Shown here: one piece after another, positions 43,100-51,605 of the stretch
Numbering within the stretch: the first letter of the stretch is position 1
Layout: each line of letters starts with the position of its first letter
Source of the DNA: Levilactobacillus andaensis
GTDB taxonomy: Bacteria; Bacillota; Bacilli; Lactobacillales; Lactobacillaceae
Assembly (NCBI RefSeq): GCF_016861695.1
Contig: NZ_BOLP01000004.1
Span: 1 to 64,000 of the forward strand
Length of the DNA: 64,000 nt
Reading direction: 5' to 3'
The notes under the pieces: generated by a model
The model's input: only the letters and a program-made list of their open reading frames with translations
Told to the model about the DNA's origin: nothing
Database searches by the model: none
Position numbers and translations under genes: made by a program

Positions 43100-43299
43100 T
43101 TGTCTGCCCCCCCTACTAAAACTTTGCCGAACTTGTCAAAACTAATATTGACCAGTAGTTTGATATCACCGATAAGAAGCATCGTCCAACCAGTATTGTT
43201 TTCGACTGCGTAACTGATTTTACTTAGGTTTACCCACACTCGATTGCCATTGTTGTCCTCAGTCATAATCCAGCTTGGCCGACTACTGTAACTGTACAT
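43096..43299 (-). CDS. small phage protein, unrecognised
   Basis: A 67-residue protein (PSWIMTEDNNGNRVWVNLSK) reading as a small beta-rich fold. Its start overlaps the 38-residue basic ORF by 17 bases. Confidence 0.5.
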   Translation of the reverse strand: MYSYSSRPSWIMTEDNNGNRVWVNLSKISYAVENNTGWTMLLIGDIKLLVNISFDKFGKVLVGGADK

Positions 43300-43399
43300 T
43301 AGTCCGCTCCCCTTTCGCGTGTTCCCGTGCGTGTTCCGCCATACGCCGCTTTTTCTTGCGTAAAGTTGATTTTTTCGTATGTTTTCGCTGTTTGCTCAT
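43283..43399 (-). CDS. very basic 38-residue protein
   Basis: Begins MSKQRKHTKKSTLRKKKRRM and has 17 Lys/Arg in 38 residues with an HAREHAKGER tail. GGAGGAG lies five bases before the ATG. It fits the overlapping gene chain exactly, so it is probably real. Such a charge suggests nucleic-acid binding; that is inference. Confidence 0.55.
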   Translation of the reverse strand: MSKQRKHTKKSTLRKKKRRMAEHAREHAKGERTNVQLQ

Positions 43400-43689
43400 T
43401 AGAACTCCTCCAGTAAATTGCCCAAATTGTCTGCCCAATGTTCGTCTGCAGCTCGCTTAGCTAGCTGCTCCACACTTAGATACTCGAATCCCTTACTCAG
43501 CTGACGATGCCAGAAGTTAGACTTTCCTCTTGGCGTCAGATTCATCCAGAATCCCTCGGGCCTCATAAAGACCAGTGGTGTCACCTTTTTTGTTGAGGAC
43601 CTGTCATCCACCATGATAAAAATCGAGTTGTCAGCCTTTAGCGTAAATATTTTCCCAGTTTCTGGAATCACTTTCCTGCCCCTTTTCAA
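43399..43689 (-). CDS. small phage protein, unrecognised
   Basis: A 96-residue protein with a basic start (MKRGRKVIPETGK), a beta-rich middle (IFIMVDDRSSTKKVTPLVFM) and a helical C-terminus. Early operon. No family seen. Confidence 0.5.
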   Translation of the reverse strand: MKRGRKVIPETGKIFTLKADNSIFIMVDDRSSTKKVTPLVFMRPEGFWMNLTPRGKSNFWHRQLSKGFEYLSVEQLAKRAADEHWADNLGNLLEEF

Positions 43690-43709
43690 TCATGGTTTGT
43701 AATACGTTT

Positions 43710-43970
43710 TCAACGTTCATCACTAATCACTTCAAATACCACATGCTCACGGAATAGCCGACCATCAATGAGTTTCTTTTCGTGAATTGCTTCAAACTCA
43801 TACGTTGGGTACTCCTTCGAGAGCCGGTGGCTGAAACCATGCTCTATCTTCCGAATATCTCGGATAGGATCACCAATCTCTGCGCACAGCTTAGAAACTA
43901 AGAATGGCAGTTCATCGAGCGCCTGAACCCGGCGGCCGGACCCGGCGTACAAGTGATTGTAGACAATCAT
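43710..43970 (-). CDS. small phage protein, unrecognised
   Basis: An 86-residue protein (YNHLYAGSGRRVQALDELPF). GAGGTG precedes the ATG by five bases; GTG one codon earlier is less likely. Overlaps the preceding gene's end. Confidence 0.5.
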   Translation of the reverse strand: MIVYNHLYAGSGRRVQALDELPFLVSKLCAEIGDPIRDIRKIEHGFSHRLSKEYPTYEFEAIHEKKLIDGRLFREHVVFEVISDER

Positions 43971-44203
43971 CACTTCACCTCTAAATTAAATCCTGCAAGA
44001 ACTCGGATAAGTACCCCAATCATCGACTCTGCTCCAATCCCAGATGGATTAGTTCTAAAGTAGTCTATCAAGTAATATCCAATCATCACCGGGGCCGCAA
44101 TATTCTGTGCCCCTTTTGGGTGTATTCCGCTCTTGTCTAAGACAATTTCAATCTTCTGATTACCACATAATTTATAGTACTTTTGGATGCCTTGGTTATT
44201 CAT
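43970..44203 (-). CDS. small phage protein, unrecognised
   Basis: A 77-residue protein (NNQGIQKYYKLCGNQKIEIV) with a hydrophobic C-terminal half (VMIGYYLIDYF, MIGVLIRVLAGF). I choose the second ATG because GGAG lies nine bases ahead of it; the first is 15 bases upstream. Confidence 0.45.
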   Translation of the reverse strand: MNNQGIQKYYKLCGNQKIEIVLDKSGIHPKGAQNIAAPVMIGYYLIDYFRTNPSGIGAESMIGVLIRVLAGFNLEVK

Positions 44204-44226
44204 GCTTACCAGCTCCATTCCTTGAT

Positions 44227-44667
44227 TTAATCTTCACGGTCCTTATCCCACCAGTCATTAGTTTCCATAATCGCTAGTGCCCGCATTAGGTCAGTCTCGT
44301 TGAAATACCCGAAGTGGCAGCAATCTAAGTCAATGCCTATAAGGTGGGCCATCCGCTTGTAGCAGCGACTCCGTGATAGCCAGTGTGACCGCCAGACTTT
44401 ATCGAACCGAGAATGACATAGCATTTTCAACTCCTTCATCTCCGGCGTCGCTAAAATCCCTAGCGGCATACGCGTTGGATGCTTGGCGGCCCCATCGCTG
44501 TAAACTCCCACACTTGCCTGACAATTGAGGCAGAAGTAGCAGCGACCATTACCGAACTCCCGGCCCCCGTAAATATTAGCGTTACTGGCGTACACAACTT
44601 TGCCCCCACAGTAGGGGCAGGGGTGCTTATCCCACTGCTGTGGTGCTTCCTTTAAGCTTTCCATCAT
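44227..44667 (-). CDS. zinc-finger protein DUF3268
   Basis: A 146-residue protein. HPCPYCGGKVVYASNANIYG and CYFCLNCQASVGVYSDG give two Cys pairs, and PLGILATPEMKEL and CHSRFDKVW follow, as in DUF3268. Common in phage replication regions; exact role unknown. Confidence 0.75.
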   Translation of the reverse strand: MMESLKEAPQQWDKHPCPYCGGKVVYASNANIYGGREFGNGRCYFCLNCQASVGVYSDGAAKHPTRMPLGILATPEMKELKMLCHSRFDKVWRSHWLSRSRCYKRMAHLIGIDLDCCHFGYFNETDLMRALAIMETNDWWDKDRED

Positions 44668-44903
44668 TGCACCTCCTCCAAAAGATTACGATCAGATGCT
44701 AGCTCATAAGCTGCCGTCACTTCACTGGTCGCGTCACCACTCCGAACCTCCTGCGCTAAAAGTGAATCACTGGTGGTCAATTCATAAGCTAAACTAGCAA
44801 TTGCTCCATCCACACTGGATTGCTCAATAACAATAGCCTTCGTGACCGGCACGGTTACTTTTTTCAATTTAAATTCGTTAATCAACAAATATTTTTTTGC
44901 CAT
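44664..44903 (-). CDS. small phage protein, paralogue of the one at 42356
   Basis: A 79-residue protein sharing KKYLxINEF and YELxSxxNxL with the gene at 42356-42604. ATG of MAKKYLLINEF is nine bases after AGGAGG; the earlier ATG abuts that site. Function unknown. Confidence 0.6.
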   Translation of the reverse strand: MAKKYLLINEFKLKKVTVPVTKAIVIEQSSVDGAIASLAYELTTSDSLLAQEVRSGDATSEVTAAYELASDRNLLEEVQ

Positions 44904-44904
44904 T

Positions 44905-45321
44905 TTATTCATCCTCCTGAGCTAACTGTTCCTGCGTCCACCCGTACTTACGTCTCATTTCCCGCACCCAGCTCAAATCGCGGTGCAGCAGCCTGCCAAC
45001 TTCTCTCACGCTCTTGTCCTGATAGATTTCCAGCAATCGCTGGTCTTCCTCAGTAGCAGTGTACTCGAAGTCTTCTGGCATACGGTTCAACACCCAACCT
45101 CTGCTGTGGTGTAACTTGATCCCGATGTGTGTGACAAAGAATCCCCGTTCCGCCAGGTTACGAACGTCCGCAAGTTCCTCCAGCTTGAACCCCGCCTCGT
45201 TTCCGTAGCGGTCAGCCAGCTTACGAGCCTTTTTCAACACCGAATCCGGCCAATTGCTTACATGGCCGTACTCGTCCTCAGCTGCCTGGATGTGGGCCAA
45301 TAGTTCTGCGTTCAGTGACAT
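44905..45321 (-). CDS. phage protein with helix-turn-helix-like repeats
   Basis: A 138-residue helical protein. DVRNLAERGFFVTHIGIKLH-HSRGWVLNRM and LLEIYQDKSVREVGRLLHRD-LSWVREMR read as two related HTH-like units. ATG of MSLNAELLAH sits after GGAGGTGATTGAC. May regulate transcription or bind DNA in replication. Confidence 0.55.
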   Translation of the reverse strand: MSLNAELLAHIQAAEDEYGHVSNWPDSVLKKARKLADRYGNEAGFKLEELADVRNLAERGFFVTHIGIKLHHSRGWVLNRMPEDFEYTATEEDQRLLEIYQDKSVREVGRLLHRDLSWVREMRRKYGWTQEQLAQEDE

Positions 45322-45322
45322 G

Positions 45323-45637
45323 TCAATCACCTCCAACGATTGTCAGGGCATCATCCACACTCCTAGCCACTCCGTACAATACCGGAAAAGGTTTAATAAA
45401 TTGTGCAAATAGCTTCTGATCTGGGCGCAACCGCCCCTTTTCGTTTTTAATCTCTAGGCAGAAGAATCGACCATCCGAATGACGGAACCCACAGAGGTCT
45501 GGGAACCCTCTGGGAAATAACATGATCATCGCTCCTGACTCAGTCCGAACTCGGCCAGCATTGCTGCGAAAAACGGTAAAGCCGTTCTGCGATAGTGCCA
45601 ACATGATTCTATTCTGCAAGGAATGTTCACTCTCCAT
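45323..45637 (-). CDS. VRR-NUC domain nuclease
   Basis: A 104-residue stand-alone VRR-NUC protein: [29 protein letters not shown] (catalytic Asp) and [19 protein letters not shown] (E-x-K). This restriction-like fold is common in phage replication clusters, probably resolving branched DNA. Start ATG seven bases after GGAGG, inside the end of the HNH gene. Confidence 0.82.
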   Translation of the reverse strand: MESEHSLQNRIMLALSQNGFTVFRSNAGRVRTESGAMIMLFPRGFPDLCGFRHSDGRFFCLEIKNEKGRLRPDQKLFAQFIKPFPVLYGVARSVDDALTIVGGD

Positions 45638-46175
45638 GTTCATACCTCCAGACAAAGCCCTTATACCGATGACCACGTTTCTTGCCTTTAGCAGCATCAC
45701 AAATACCGGAAGATTGTCCTCCCATACTTCTAGCCGCTTCTCGTAACGAGTAGTAGCTACTCACGAATTCACCATCAAGCGTAAATTTCAGTATAGTCTT
45801 GGGTTTAGAAGTTAAGTGATTTTTAACAGCATGAACAATATTTTCAGAGCGTGTTGCCCATTCCAAATTAACCACCCGATTGTCGGTTTTGTCACCATTC
45901 AAATGATTCACTTGTATTTTATTTTCAGGATTTGGAATAAATGCTTCTGCAACAAGCCTATGCACCGTCTTGTTTTTGCGTTTTCCATGGCCGTAAAGAA
46001 GTACATTTTGGTACCCTGTCCTCAATGTGGCCGGGTGCAGTACCGTTCCTCGATGAAAAGAAAATGATCCATTCTTAGACGGCCGATACATCCCCTTACT
46101 TCGAACACTTCCTTTGTTGCTAACTTCATAATCTGGAAAACCGTCAATCGGTCTCCACTTTTCCTCACTTTCGAT
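45627..46175 (-). CDS. HNH homing endonuclease with NUMOD4, non-standard start
   Basis: Free-standing homing nuclease. From the ATG at 46091 it has 154 residues, but the frame stays open upstream and encodes [20 protein letters not shown], a clear NUMOD4 motif. No ATG, GTG or TTG lies in that stretch; an ATC at 46175 stands seven bases after GGAGG. Next come the HNH core ([40 protein letters not shown]) and a NUMOD1-like DNA-binding repeat ([20 protein letters not shown]). Either ATC initiates or the start codon has mutated. It splits the replication module from the nuclease gene. Confidence 0.65.
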   Translation of the reverse strand: MESEEKWRPIDGFPDYEVSNKGSVRSKGMYRPSKNGSFSFHRGTVLHPATLRTGYQNVLLYGHGKRKNKTVHRLVAEAFIPNPENKIQVNHLNGDKTDNRVVNLEWATRSENIVHAVKNHLTSKPKTILKFTLDGEFVSSYYSLREAARSMGGQSSGICDAAKGKKRGHRYKGFVWRYEHGE

Positions 46176-46256
46176 AGGATTACCTCCATTTCGTGTAGCC
46201 GAATGCAGGGCTAATTTAGTGCCTACACAGCCTGTATCCCTTGGTACACATGGACT

Positions 46257-46424
46257 ATGTAGGCAATGTAGCGAATGTAGTCACTTTTATCCTTTTCTTT
46301 TATATACGTTTATTATTATTAATTAATGATATATAGAAGAAAGTATACATAACTATACACAGCTCAACGGGGACAAGGGGTTCGAGTGCCTACACATGGC
46401 TACACAACCCTACATACCCTACAT
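46257..46424. other. candidate phage replication origin (iterons and AT-rich core)
   Basis: Three tandem 9-mers ATGTAGGCA, ATGTAGCGA, ATGTAGTCA start at 46257, 46266 and 46275. Then comes an AT-rich stretch (about 46283-46365, TATATACGTTTATTATTATT and so on). Four copies of the inverted motif CTACAC/CTACAT start at 46390, 46400, 46410 and 46419. A lone CTACAC is at 46223. The block abuts the primase-helicase gene, the usual place for an origin. Confidence 0.55.
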
Positions 46425-48749
46425 TCATCGTTTTCGGGGATGGCTAGTTACTATATCAAACGGTTTTATGAAAGCTTTTAAGCTAACTCCGACGTAGTAA
46501 ACGCCCTGTGAATCACGTTTCTTGGTATATTTGTCAGCCATCTCCTTGCCAAACTTAGTCGAATTCATCAAGTACTGAGAATTATCATCAGCCCAAGATT
46601 TATAGCGTCGATACAGCTCGGAAGCCCGCGCCATCTCTCCTTTACCAACCACACAGCATTCTTCCATGAACTCGGTCGTTACATCCATTTCGTTTCGGTA
46701 ACTTTGGCTAGCCTGAACCACACTCTCTGGCGGTTTCAATCCCTCGCGTTGCCACTTAAGCGCACCTTCGACAGCCCAGTTAAGAATGCCGACCTCTTCG
46801 CGCTGTAACTTGTACTTGAGATCTTTGTCCACTCGGTTGTCCGGAATCTTAACTGCGAATGGCACCAGCATGAGTCGCCGCCAGATACCATCATCAGTTC
46901 CCCGAATGATTGGCTTGTGGTTGGTCGCCAGCCATAGTTTGAACTCTGGCTTGAACTCAAATTCTTTCCCGTAAAGGTAACGGGCCGTCACGGTGTCACC
47001 ACCAGTCAGTTGCTTCACTAACCCTTCATCCAATCGCAACCCATCATTAGGTTCACTAGATGTGACTAGCCGGGCTCCTTCAAGTCGGGCAATGTCAGAG
47101 TTAGCAGCGGAACTATTATTCTTGACCATGATTGAATCGGCCTGCATCGACCGGGCGTAGTTGCCCAGTGTATCTGCAATGGTATCAATAAAAATTGACT
47201 TACCGTTACGGCCGTTCCCATAAAGAATGAACATGACTTGCTCTTTTGTGGAACCAGTAAGCGAGTAGCCTACCGCCTTCTGCACATAGTCAATCAGCTC
47301 CGAATCACTGTCGAAAATCTGGTCAAGAAATTGTGTCCACTCCGGTGCGTCAATCGTATCGGTATACTCTACCGCCGCCTGTCGTGAGAATAGCTTCTTG
47401 ATATCGTGATCCTTCAAAATCCCACTTGATAGGTCCACATAACCATTGGCTACGTTGAGAAGCGTCTTGTCACTATCAAACTCACCGTGGAGAACAGGAA
47501 CCCGGTGCTTCAGCTCTTCCATCATGGCTTTCTTACCCGCATTAGAACGAGACTTCTTGATGTGCGTTTGAAACTTCTTCTCCGCATCTTTCTCAGTTAA
47601 TCCACTGTCAGGTGGTACAACTAAATTTTCGTGCTTAAGGTCATCAACTACCCTGTCCACCAAGCTGTGGACTTGCCCAGTCTCATCGGTTGCCCAGTAA
47701 CTCCCGTTGTAGACTACCCACGTCTTATCTGTGAAGGAATACTTGATGAGTTCGCCATATCGGTCCATAAAGCGATCTGCATTCCCCGTGTCGTCCCAGC
47801 TACGGGGCGGTGCATCCTTCTTCATTTCTGCCTGGTTAGCAAATTCAAAATCATATTTGAGTGGTGCCTTACCACGATTGAAAACGTCTCGCGTTTCGTT
47901 AATCGCCTTGTTCAGAGTGGCAACCCCATAGGTCGTCTTACCATGCTTCTCATCCCACTTGTCTCGGAGTAGGCTAGACTGCCGGAAAATACTATCCATC
48001 TTCGCGAAGTCCCGGCCTGTCCAAAAGGCTAGGTCGTTAGCAAACGCTAGGTCTGCTTCGGATTGTGACGTATAGAATTGCTCCCAGCCACCTTCCATGA
48101 AAAGTTTGAATCGCTGACCTGTTTGGGACGCCTCGGCTCGTGCGATGACTTCCGTTTCAGACAGGTCATTCATTTGTGGAAGCTGGTTGTTCGGCATTGC
48201 TACCACATTAGTGGGCTTTAGGTACCGGTCATACAGTAGCTTAATCAGCTTGGGTTCTGGCTGGTTGATACCGTCATGTGGTCCAATCTGGTTACCCGTC
48301 ATGGCAAAGAACCTGCCAGAAGTGTACATTTCTACATTTCCTGACCGCCGCCGGTCACCAGGAATCTCGCCCTTAATGATGATGTGGATGCCAGTCCCAG
48401 ATACGCTAGTTTCGGCGTAAGACTTGGTGATAGTTAGGAAGTGCTGAACCTCGTTATCATCCGTCTCGCCACGTTGCCAACGCTCTAGGTCTTGTTCCAA
48501 GTGATCAACATCGATTCCCACATAGGGAGGCTGGAAGTAAAATCCCAATCCGTCCATGCCGTAGTCACCCATTGCTTGCAACGCTGTATCGAAATCCGAC
48601 CATGTAGACGGGTCGTTGGACTTCCCATCCCCACCGTTGTATGGATTCTTAGGGTACTTGGCATACTTGTTCTTCTCTGGTTGCCATTTGAGTTTGTAAA
48701 GCCCCCACCTTTTTAGGGACTTGAGTTCCTCGGGAATTCGTTCATACAT
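46425..48749 (-). CDS. phage/plasmid primase-helicase (P4/D5 family)
   Basis: A 774-residue replication protein. An N-terminal bifunctional primase-polymerase-like domain (to about 180; VGIDVDHLE gives the DxD and SVSGTGIHIII the next motif) is followed by a D5_N linker and a superfamily 3 helicase with Walker A GNGRNGKS (511-518) and SEPNDGLRLDEGLVKQLTGG-D downstream. It would open the origin and prime DNA. ATG at 48749 chosen for its 7-8 base distance to AAGGAGG. The neighbouring iterons are its likely target. Confidence 0.9.
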   Translation of the reverse strand: MYERIPEELKSLKRWGLYKLKWQPEKNKYAKYPKNPYNGGDGKSNDPSTWSDFDTALQAMGDYGMDGLGFYFQPPYVGIDVDHLEQDLERWQRGETDDNEVQHFLTITKSYAETSVSGTGIHIIIKGEIPGDRRRSGNVEMYTSGRFFAMTGNQIGPHDGINQPEPKLIKLLYDRYLKPTNVVAMPNNQLPQMNDLSETEVIARAEASQTGQRFKLFMEGGWEQFYTSQSEADLAFANDLAFWTGRDFAKMDSIFRQSSLLRDKWDEKHGKTTYGVATLNKAINETRDVFNRGKAPLKYDFEFANQAEMKKDAPPRSWDDTGNADRFMDRYGELIKYSFTDKTWVVYNGSYWATDETGQVHSLVDRVVDDLKHENLVVPPDSGLTEKDAEKKFQTHIKKSRSNAGKKAMMEELKHRVPVLHGEFDSDKTLLNVANGYVDLSSGILKDHDIKKLFSRQAAVEYTDTIDAPEWTQFLDQIFDSDSELIDYVQKAVGYSLTGSTKEQVMFILYGNGRNGKSIFIDTIADTLGNYARSMQADSIMVKNNSSAANSDIARLEGARLVTSSEPNDGLRLDEGLVKQLTGGDTVTARYLYGKEFEFKPEFKLWLATNHKPIIRGTDDGIWRRLMLVPFAVKIPDNRVDKDLKYKLQREEVGILNWAVEGALKWQREGLKPPESVVQASQSYRNEMDVTTEFMEECCVVGKGEMARASELYRRYKSWADDNSQYLMNSTKFGKEMADKYTKKRDSQGVYYVGVSLKAFIKPFDIVTSHPRKR

Positions 48750-48761
48750 CAGCACTCCTCC

Positions 48762-49358
48762 TTAGAAGGGCAAATCGTCGTCAGGAATATCAATCGAATC
48801 GCCAGTATTAGCGAATGGGTCACTAGTATTCGTAGCGGGTGGTGGCGTTGGTTTTCCTGCTGTAGGTCCACTCTTCTTATCCTTGTACGTATGCTGTACT
48901 TGAGGGAATTGCGTAACCTCAAAGTTCCATGGAGCGACCCGATTGACCGTGGTCGTGGTGCCGTTGTACGTGTTATCTTCTTGTTTGACGAACACTCGCA
49001 CTGCTGCACCGCTGATGAGCTTGATAAAGTCATCTACCGTGTGTAGTGGCGTATTTTCCGGCACTCCCGCCGCTTGCAGAATGTACTGGAATCCATCTAG
49101 GTCGTACTGGTTGGTTGCCTTACGCTTCCAGTTATCCACGAAGATGTGACGGTTGTGAAACTTGGCATTGGTTTCAGCCAAATCTGGCACTTTGTCCAAG
49201 TCATTCCGCACTAGCAAATCAATCTGCAAAGTTTCCGCCCCGTTCTTAGTGGCGTCTTCCTTCGCATTGTTGATGATCATTTCGTAGTTGCCTGCGGGAA
49301 GTGCATCATAGTCGCCACCCGTGTTATTTGAGTAATCCGTGTTCATAAAATCTGCCAT
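48762..49358 (-). CDS. DUF669 single-strand DNA-binding-like protein
   Basis: A 198-residue protein. LPAGNYEMIINNAKEDATKN and GAETLQIDLLVRNDL form the DUF669 OB-fold-like core; after a Pro-rich linker it ends DIPDDDLPF, the acidic tip typical of SSB partners. Likely coats single-stranded DNA in phage replication. Start ATG nine bases after AAGGAGG. Confidence 0.8.
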   Translation of the reverse strand: MADFMNTDYSNNTGGDYDALPAGNYEMIINNAKEDATKNGAETLQIDLLVRNDLDKVPDLAETNAKFHNRHIFVDNWKRKATNQYDLDGFQYILQAAGVPENTPLHTVDDFIKLISGAAVRVFVKQEDNTYNGTTTTVNRVAPWNFEVTQFPQVQHTYKDKKSGPTAGKPTPPPATNTSDPFANTGDSIDIPDDDLPF

Positions 49359-49359
49359 A

Positions 49360-49533
49360 TTATTTTTCCTCCTTAAGTGCATTCTCTAAAAGTTGAAGTG
49401 ATTCATTTAGCTTCGAAACATCTCTCTCCGTCATCACTTGGCCAACATTGAGTCGTTCAATCTTTGAAGCCAGTAGCAGCATTGCAACGCCCACAACATC
49501 GATTCTTAAGTGGGCAATTGTGTTTTTCTGCAT
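49360..49533 (-). CDS. small helical phage protein
   Basis: A 57-residue protein (MQKNTIAHLRIDVVGVAMLL to LLENALKEEK), mainly helical. Its ATG follows AGGAGG and its end supplies the ribosome site of the DUF669 gene (stop one base before that ATG), so it fits the chain. No family seen. Confidence 0.6.
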   Translation of the reverse strand: MQKNTIAHLRIDVVGVAMLLLASKIERLNVGQVMTERDVSKLNESLQLLENALKEEK

Positions 49534-49544
49534 CGTGTATCCTC

Positions 49545-50825
49545 CTAGTTTTTAATTAATCCTCTTTGCTTAGCTTGGAACCATGCCCAGCCTGGCTTAT
49601 AACCCCGGGCTTTCGCAATTCCCCGCAAGTCTTCCATGGTCTGCGCCTCACTGGGCTTCATTCGACCATACCGGACCGAATTGTACTCGGCCTTCATATC
49701 GAGCCGACCATGAATCTGTTCAAGCTTCACTTCATGGTCAACCTCCATCTCTGTTTCCGTCCGCTGGATAGCTTTTCCACACACCGGACAGACTGTGGAC
49801 GAAGCTGGAATCACCGCGTAACAGAACTCACAGGTTCTGATTGGTGGGGCATCACTCGTCTTGCTTTTACGTTTCTTTCGGTCGTCAAGCGTCCAAGTGT
49901 GATCATCATCTGGTAGCCCGAACCGCGAGTAATTTGCAACGTGATCAATGATGGTCGCCGTCTTGTTCGGTCGGTAGCGCATTGACCGCATCGACTGCTG
50001 AATATAGAGCACCAGTGACTCGGTTGGTCGGAGCATGATAACCACCGAACAGTCAGGAACGTTGAAGCCTTCACTGATCAGGTCTACATTGCAGAGAACC
50101 TTGAGCTCACCAGACTTAAAATCAGCCATAATTTTCTCTCGCTCTGCTGCGGGTGTTTTAGCATCGGCATGTTCAGCACCAATACCAGCCCTTCTAAAGG
50201 CTTCCGCCACTTCCTTGGAAAACTCTACCGAGTGAGCGTAAACGATAGCCTGCTGGCCCGCTGCCTTCTCCTGATAGGTCTTAACAACATCCCCAAAGAT
50301 AGTCCGGCCCACCGCATCATCAATCGACTTGTTGGTGTAGTCACCGGTACTCGACTTCTTCAACTTTTCATCATTGACCAGCTTCACCGAGAAGTACTTG
50401 TAGGGGGCCAGATAGTGATTCTCAATCAGCCAATCAATTGACGGGCCTAGAACCATATCATCGTAAACATCATGCAAGCCTTTACCGTTTAGACGCCACG
50501 GCGTTGCAGTAAAGCCTAGTCGTGGCACCCCCGCATAGTAGTCATAAATCTTTCGGTAGGTCTTAGCTAGAGAATGATGCGATTCATCAGTGATTATCAG
50601 CGCCGGCCGTGGGAGAATCCTTAATCGGTTAGCAATTTTACCAACCGTCAGAATCGTGCATCGAGTGAGATCAACCTCATTCTCTCGGAACGAATTAGTT
50701 ATCTGCTCAACTAGTTCCTTACGGTGGACCATAAACATCACTGAACCGCCCTTACTTACCGTTAGCCGCGCTATTTCTGCAATGATAACCGATTTACCGG
50801 ACCCGGCCGGACTTTGCAGTAACAC
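49545..50825 (-). CDS. superfamily 2 DEAD/DEAH helicase (main ORF, N-terminus lost to an in-frame stop)
   Basis: A 426-residue ATP-dependent helicase. QSPAGSGKSVI (Walker A, residues 4-14), ITDESHHSLA (DESH box), GFTATPWRLNG (motif III), then the C-terminal helicase half (CNVDLISEGFNVPDCSVVI, QQSMRSMRYRPNKTA) and a zinc knuckle CEFC...CPVCG near 330-350. The usual N-terminal Q-motif region is encoded just upstream in the same frame but is cut off by TAA at 50828-50826. GTG directly after that stop can restart translation, with AAAGGG ten bases ahead. Function may therefore be altered. Confidence 0.8.
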   Translation of the reverse strand: MLLQSPAGSGKSVIIAEIARLTVSKGGSVMFMVHRKELVEQITNSFRENEVDLTRCTILTVGKIANRLRILPRPALIITDESHHSLAKTYRKIYDYYAGVPRLGFTATPWRLNGKGLHDVYDDMVLGPSIDWLIENHYLAPYKYFSVKLVNDEKLKKSSTGDYTNKSIDDAVGRTIFGDVVKTYQEKAAGQQAIVYAHSVEFSKEVAEAFRRAGIGAEHADAKTPAAEREKIMADFKSGELKVLCNVDLISEGFNVPDCSVVIMLRPTESLVLYIQQSMRSMRYRPNKTATIIDHVANYSRFGLPDDDHTWTLDDRKKRKSKTSDAPPIRTCEFCYAVIPASSTVCPVCGKAIQRTETEMEVDHEVKLEQIHGRLDMKAEYNSVRYGRMKPSEAQTMEDLRGIAKARGYKPGWAWFQAKQRGLIKN

Positions 50826-50900
50826 TTATTTATTGCCCTTTGCTAGTGCCTGTCGTGCCTGATTGACTAGCTTTGTCTGGTACGGATGGAGTTGATACAT
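50826..50900 (-). pseudogene. separated N-terminus of the helicase
   Basis: ATG at 50900 opens MYQLHPYQTKLVNQARQALA-KGNK, then TAA. This is the normal start of this helicase family (LHPYQ...), in frame with the main ORF. It overlaps the end of the Sak4-like gene in another frame. A single base change (for example TAT to TAA) would explain the stop. Confidence 0.65.
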
Positions 50901-51603
50901 TCACATCACCACCAATCTCAGTAAAGAGTGTCTCAGGTAGTGCAAACTGCCGGTCGTCTAACTGATTCTTAGCGAAGGCGGCGTTTGACGGTTTGAGAAT
51001 AAATCCCCGGGCACCCGTCTTATCAGAAATAACCATGCGACCAACTACATTCATCAATCCCATCACGTTAGTCACTAACTTCTCCCGCATTTGCGGCACG
51101 AACTGGTTGTAAGTCTGACCGGTCGGCGTATCAATTTGTCGGGTAGTTTCCCAAGCCGTATAGACCTTGTTGACTCCCGGCCATGAATTGATGAACCGAA
51201 TCATATCAGGTAGATAGAAGCCAAACTGATTGTAGTCATTCATTTGGGGGATACCCATATCGGCACCCGACTTGGTTTTAGCTTCATTGGCTTTTTCGCC
51301 TAGCCATGCTTGCTCAAACTCGCTGATATTGTCGAACGCGATGTTATCGTAATTGCTGAGCTGCGTCTTATAGATTTCGCCAAGCAAACTGCGGGCCCCT
51401 TCTAGCGGGTGCTTCGTGTCCAGCTTAACCACATCAACATTGGGTACCCCTGCTAAAACATTGGTCGTTCGATCAACATCAATGACTAGTGTTCGACCGG
51501 GGAGATAACGTAGTGTGGAAGTCTTACCCACACCAGGTTGCGCATAAATCAGCACTGAGAAATCTTCACCGCGTTTAATATCAGTTGCGTGTTGGATTTC
51601 CAC
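50830..51603 (-). CDS. Sak4-like RecA-fold ATPase
   Basis: A 257-residue phage nucleotide-binding protein. Walker A is YAQPGVGKTST (20-30), Walker B region NIAFDNISEFEQ. Family members related to Sak4 act in single-strand annealing recombination, and the DUF1351 and DUF669 neighbours fit such a module. The C-terminal ~30 residues are low-complexity. Confidence 0.75.
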   Translation of the reverse strand: MEIQHATDIKRGEDFSVLIYAQPGVGKTSTLRYLPGRTLVIDVDRTTNVLAGVPNVDVVKLDTKHPLEGARSLLGEIYKTQLSNYDNIAFDNISEFEQAWLGEKANEAKTKSGADMGIPQMNDYNQFGFYLPDMIRFINSWPGVNKVYTAWETTRQIDTPTGQTYNQFVPQMREKLVTNVMGLMNVVGRMVISDKTGARGFILKPSNAAFAKNQLDDRQFALPETLFTEIGGDVNVSTPSVPDKASQSGTTGTSKGQ

Positions 51604-51605
51604 GG

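Noticed and set aside
45323-46175. VRR-NUC and HNH genes as a restriction system
   Set aside because: No methyltransferase; families typical of phage replication and homing.
46257-46280. Short tandem repeats as a CRISPR array
   Set aside because: Nine-base units without spacers of CRISPR length and no cas genes; they fit iterons.
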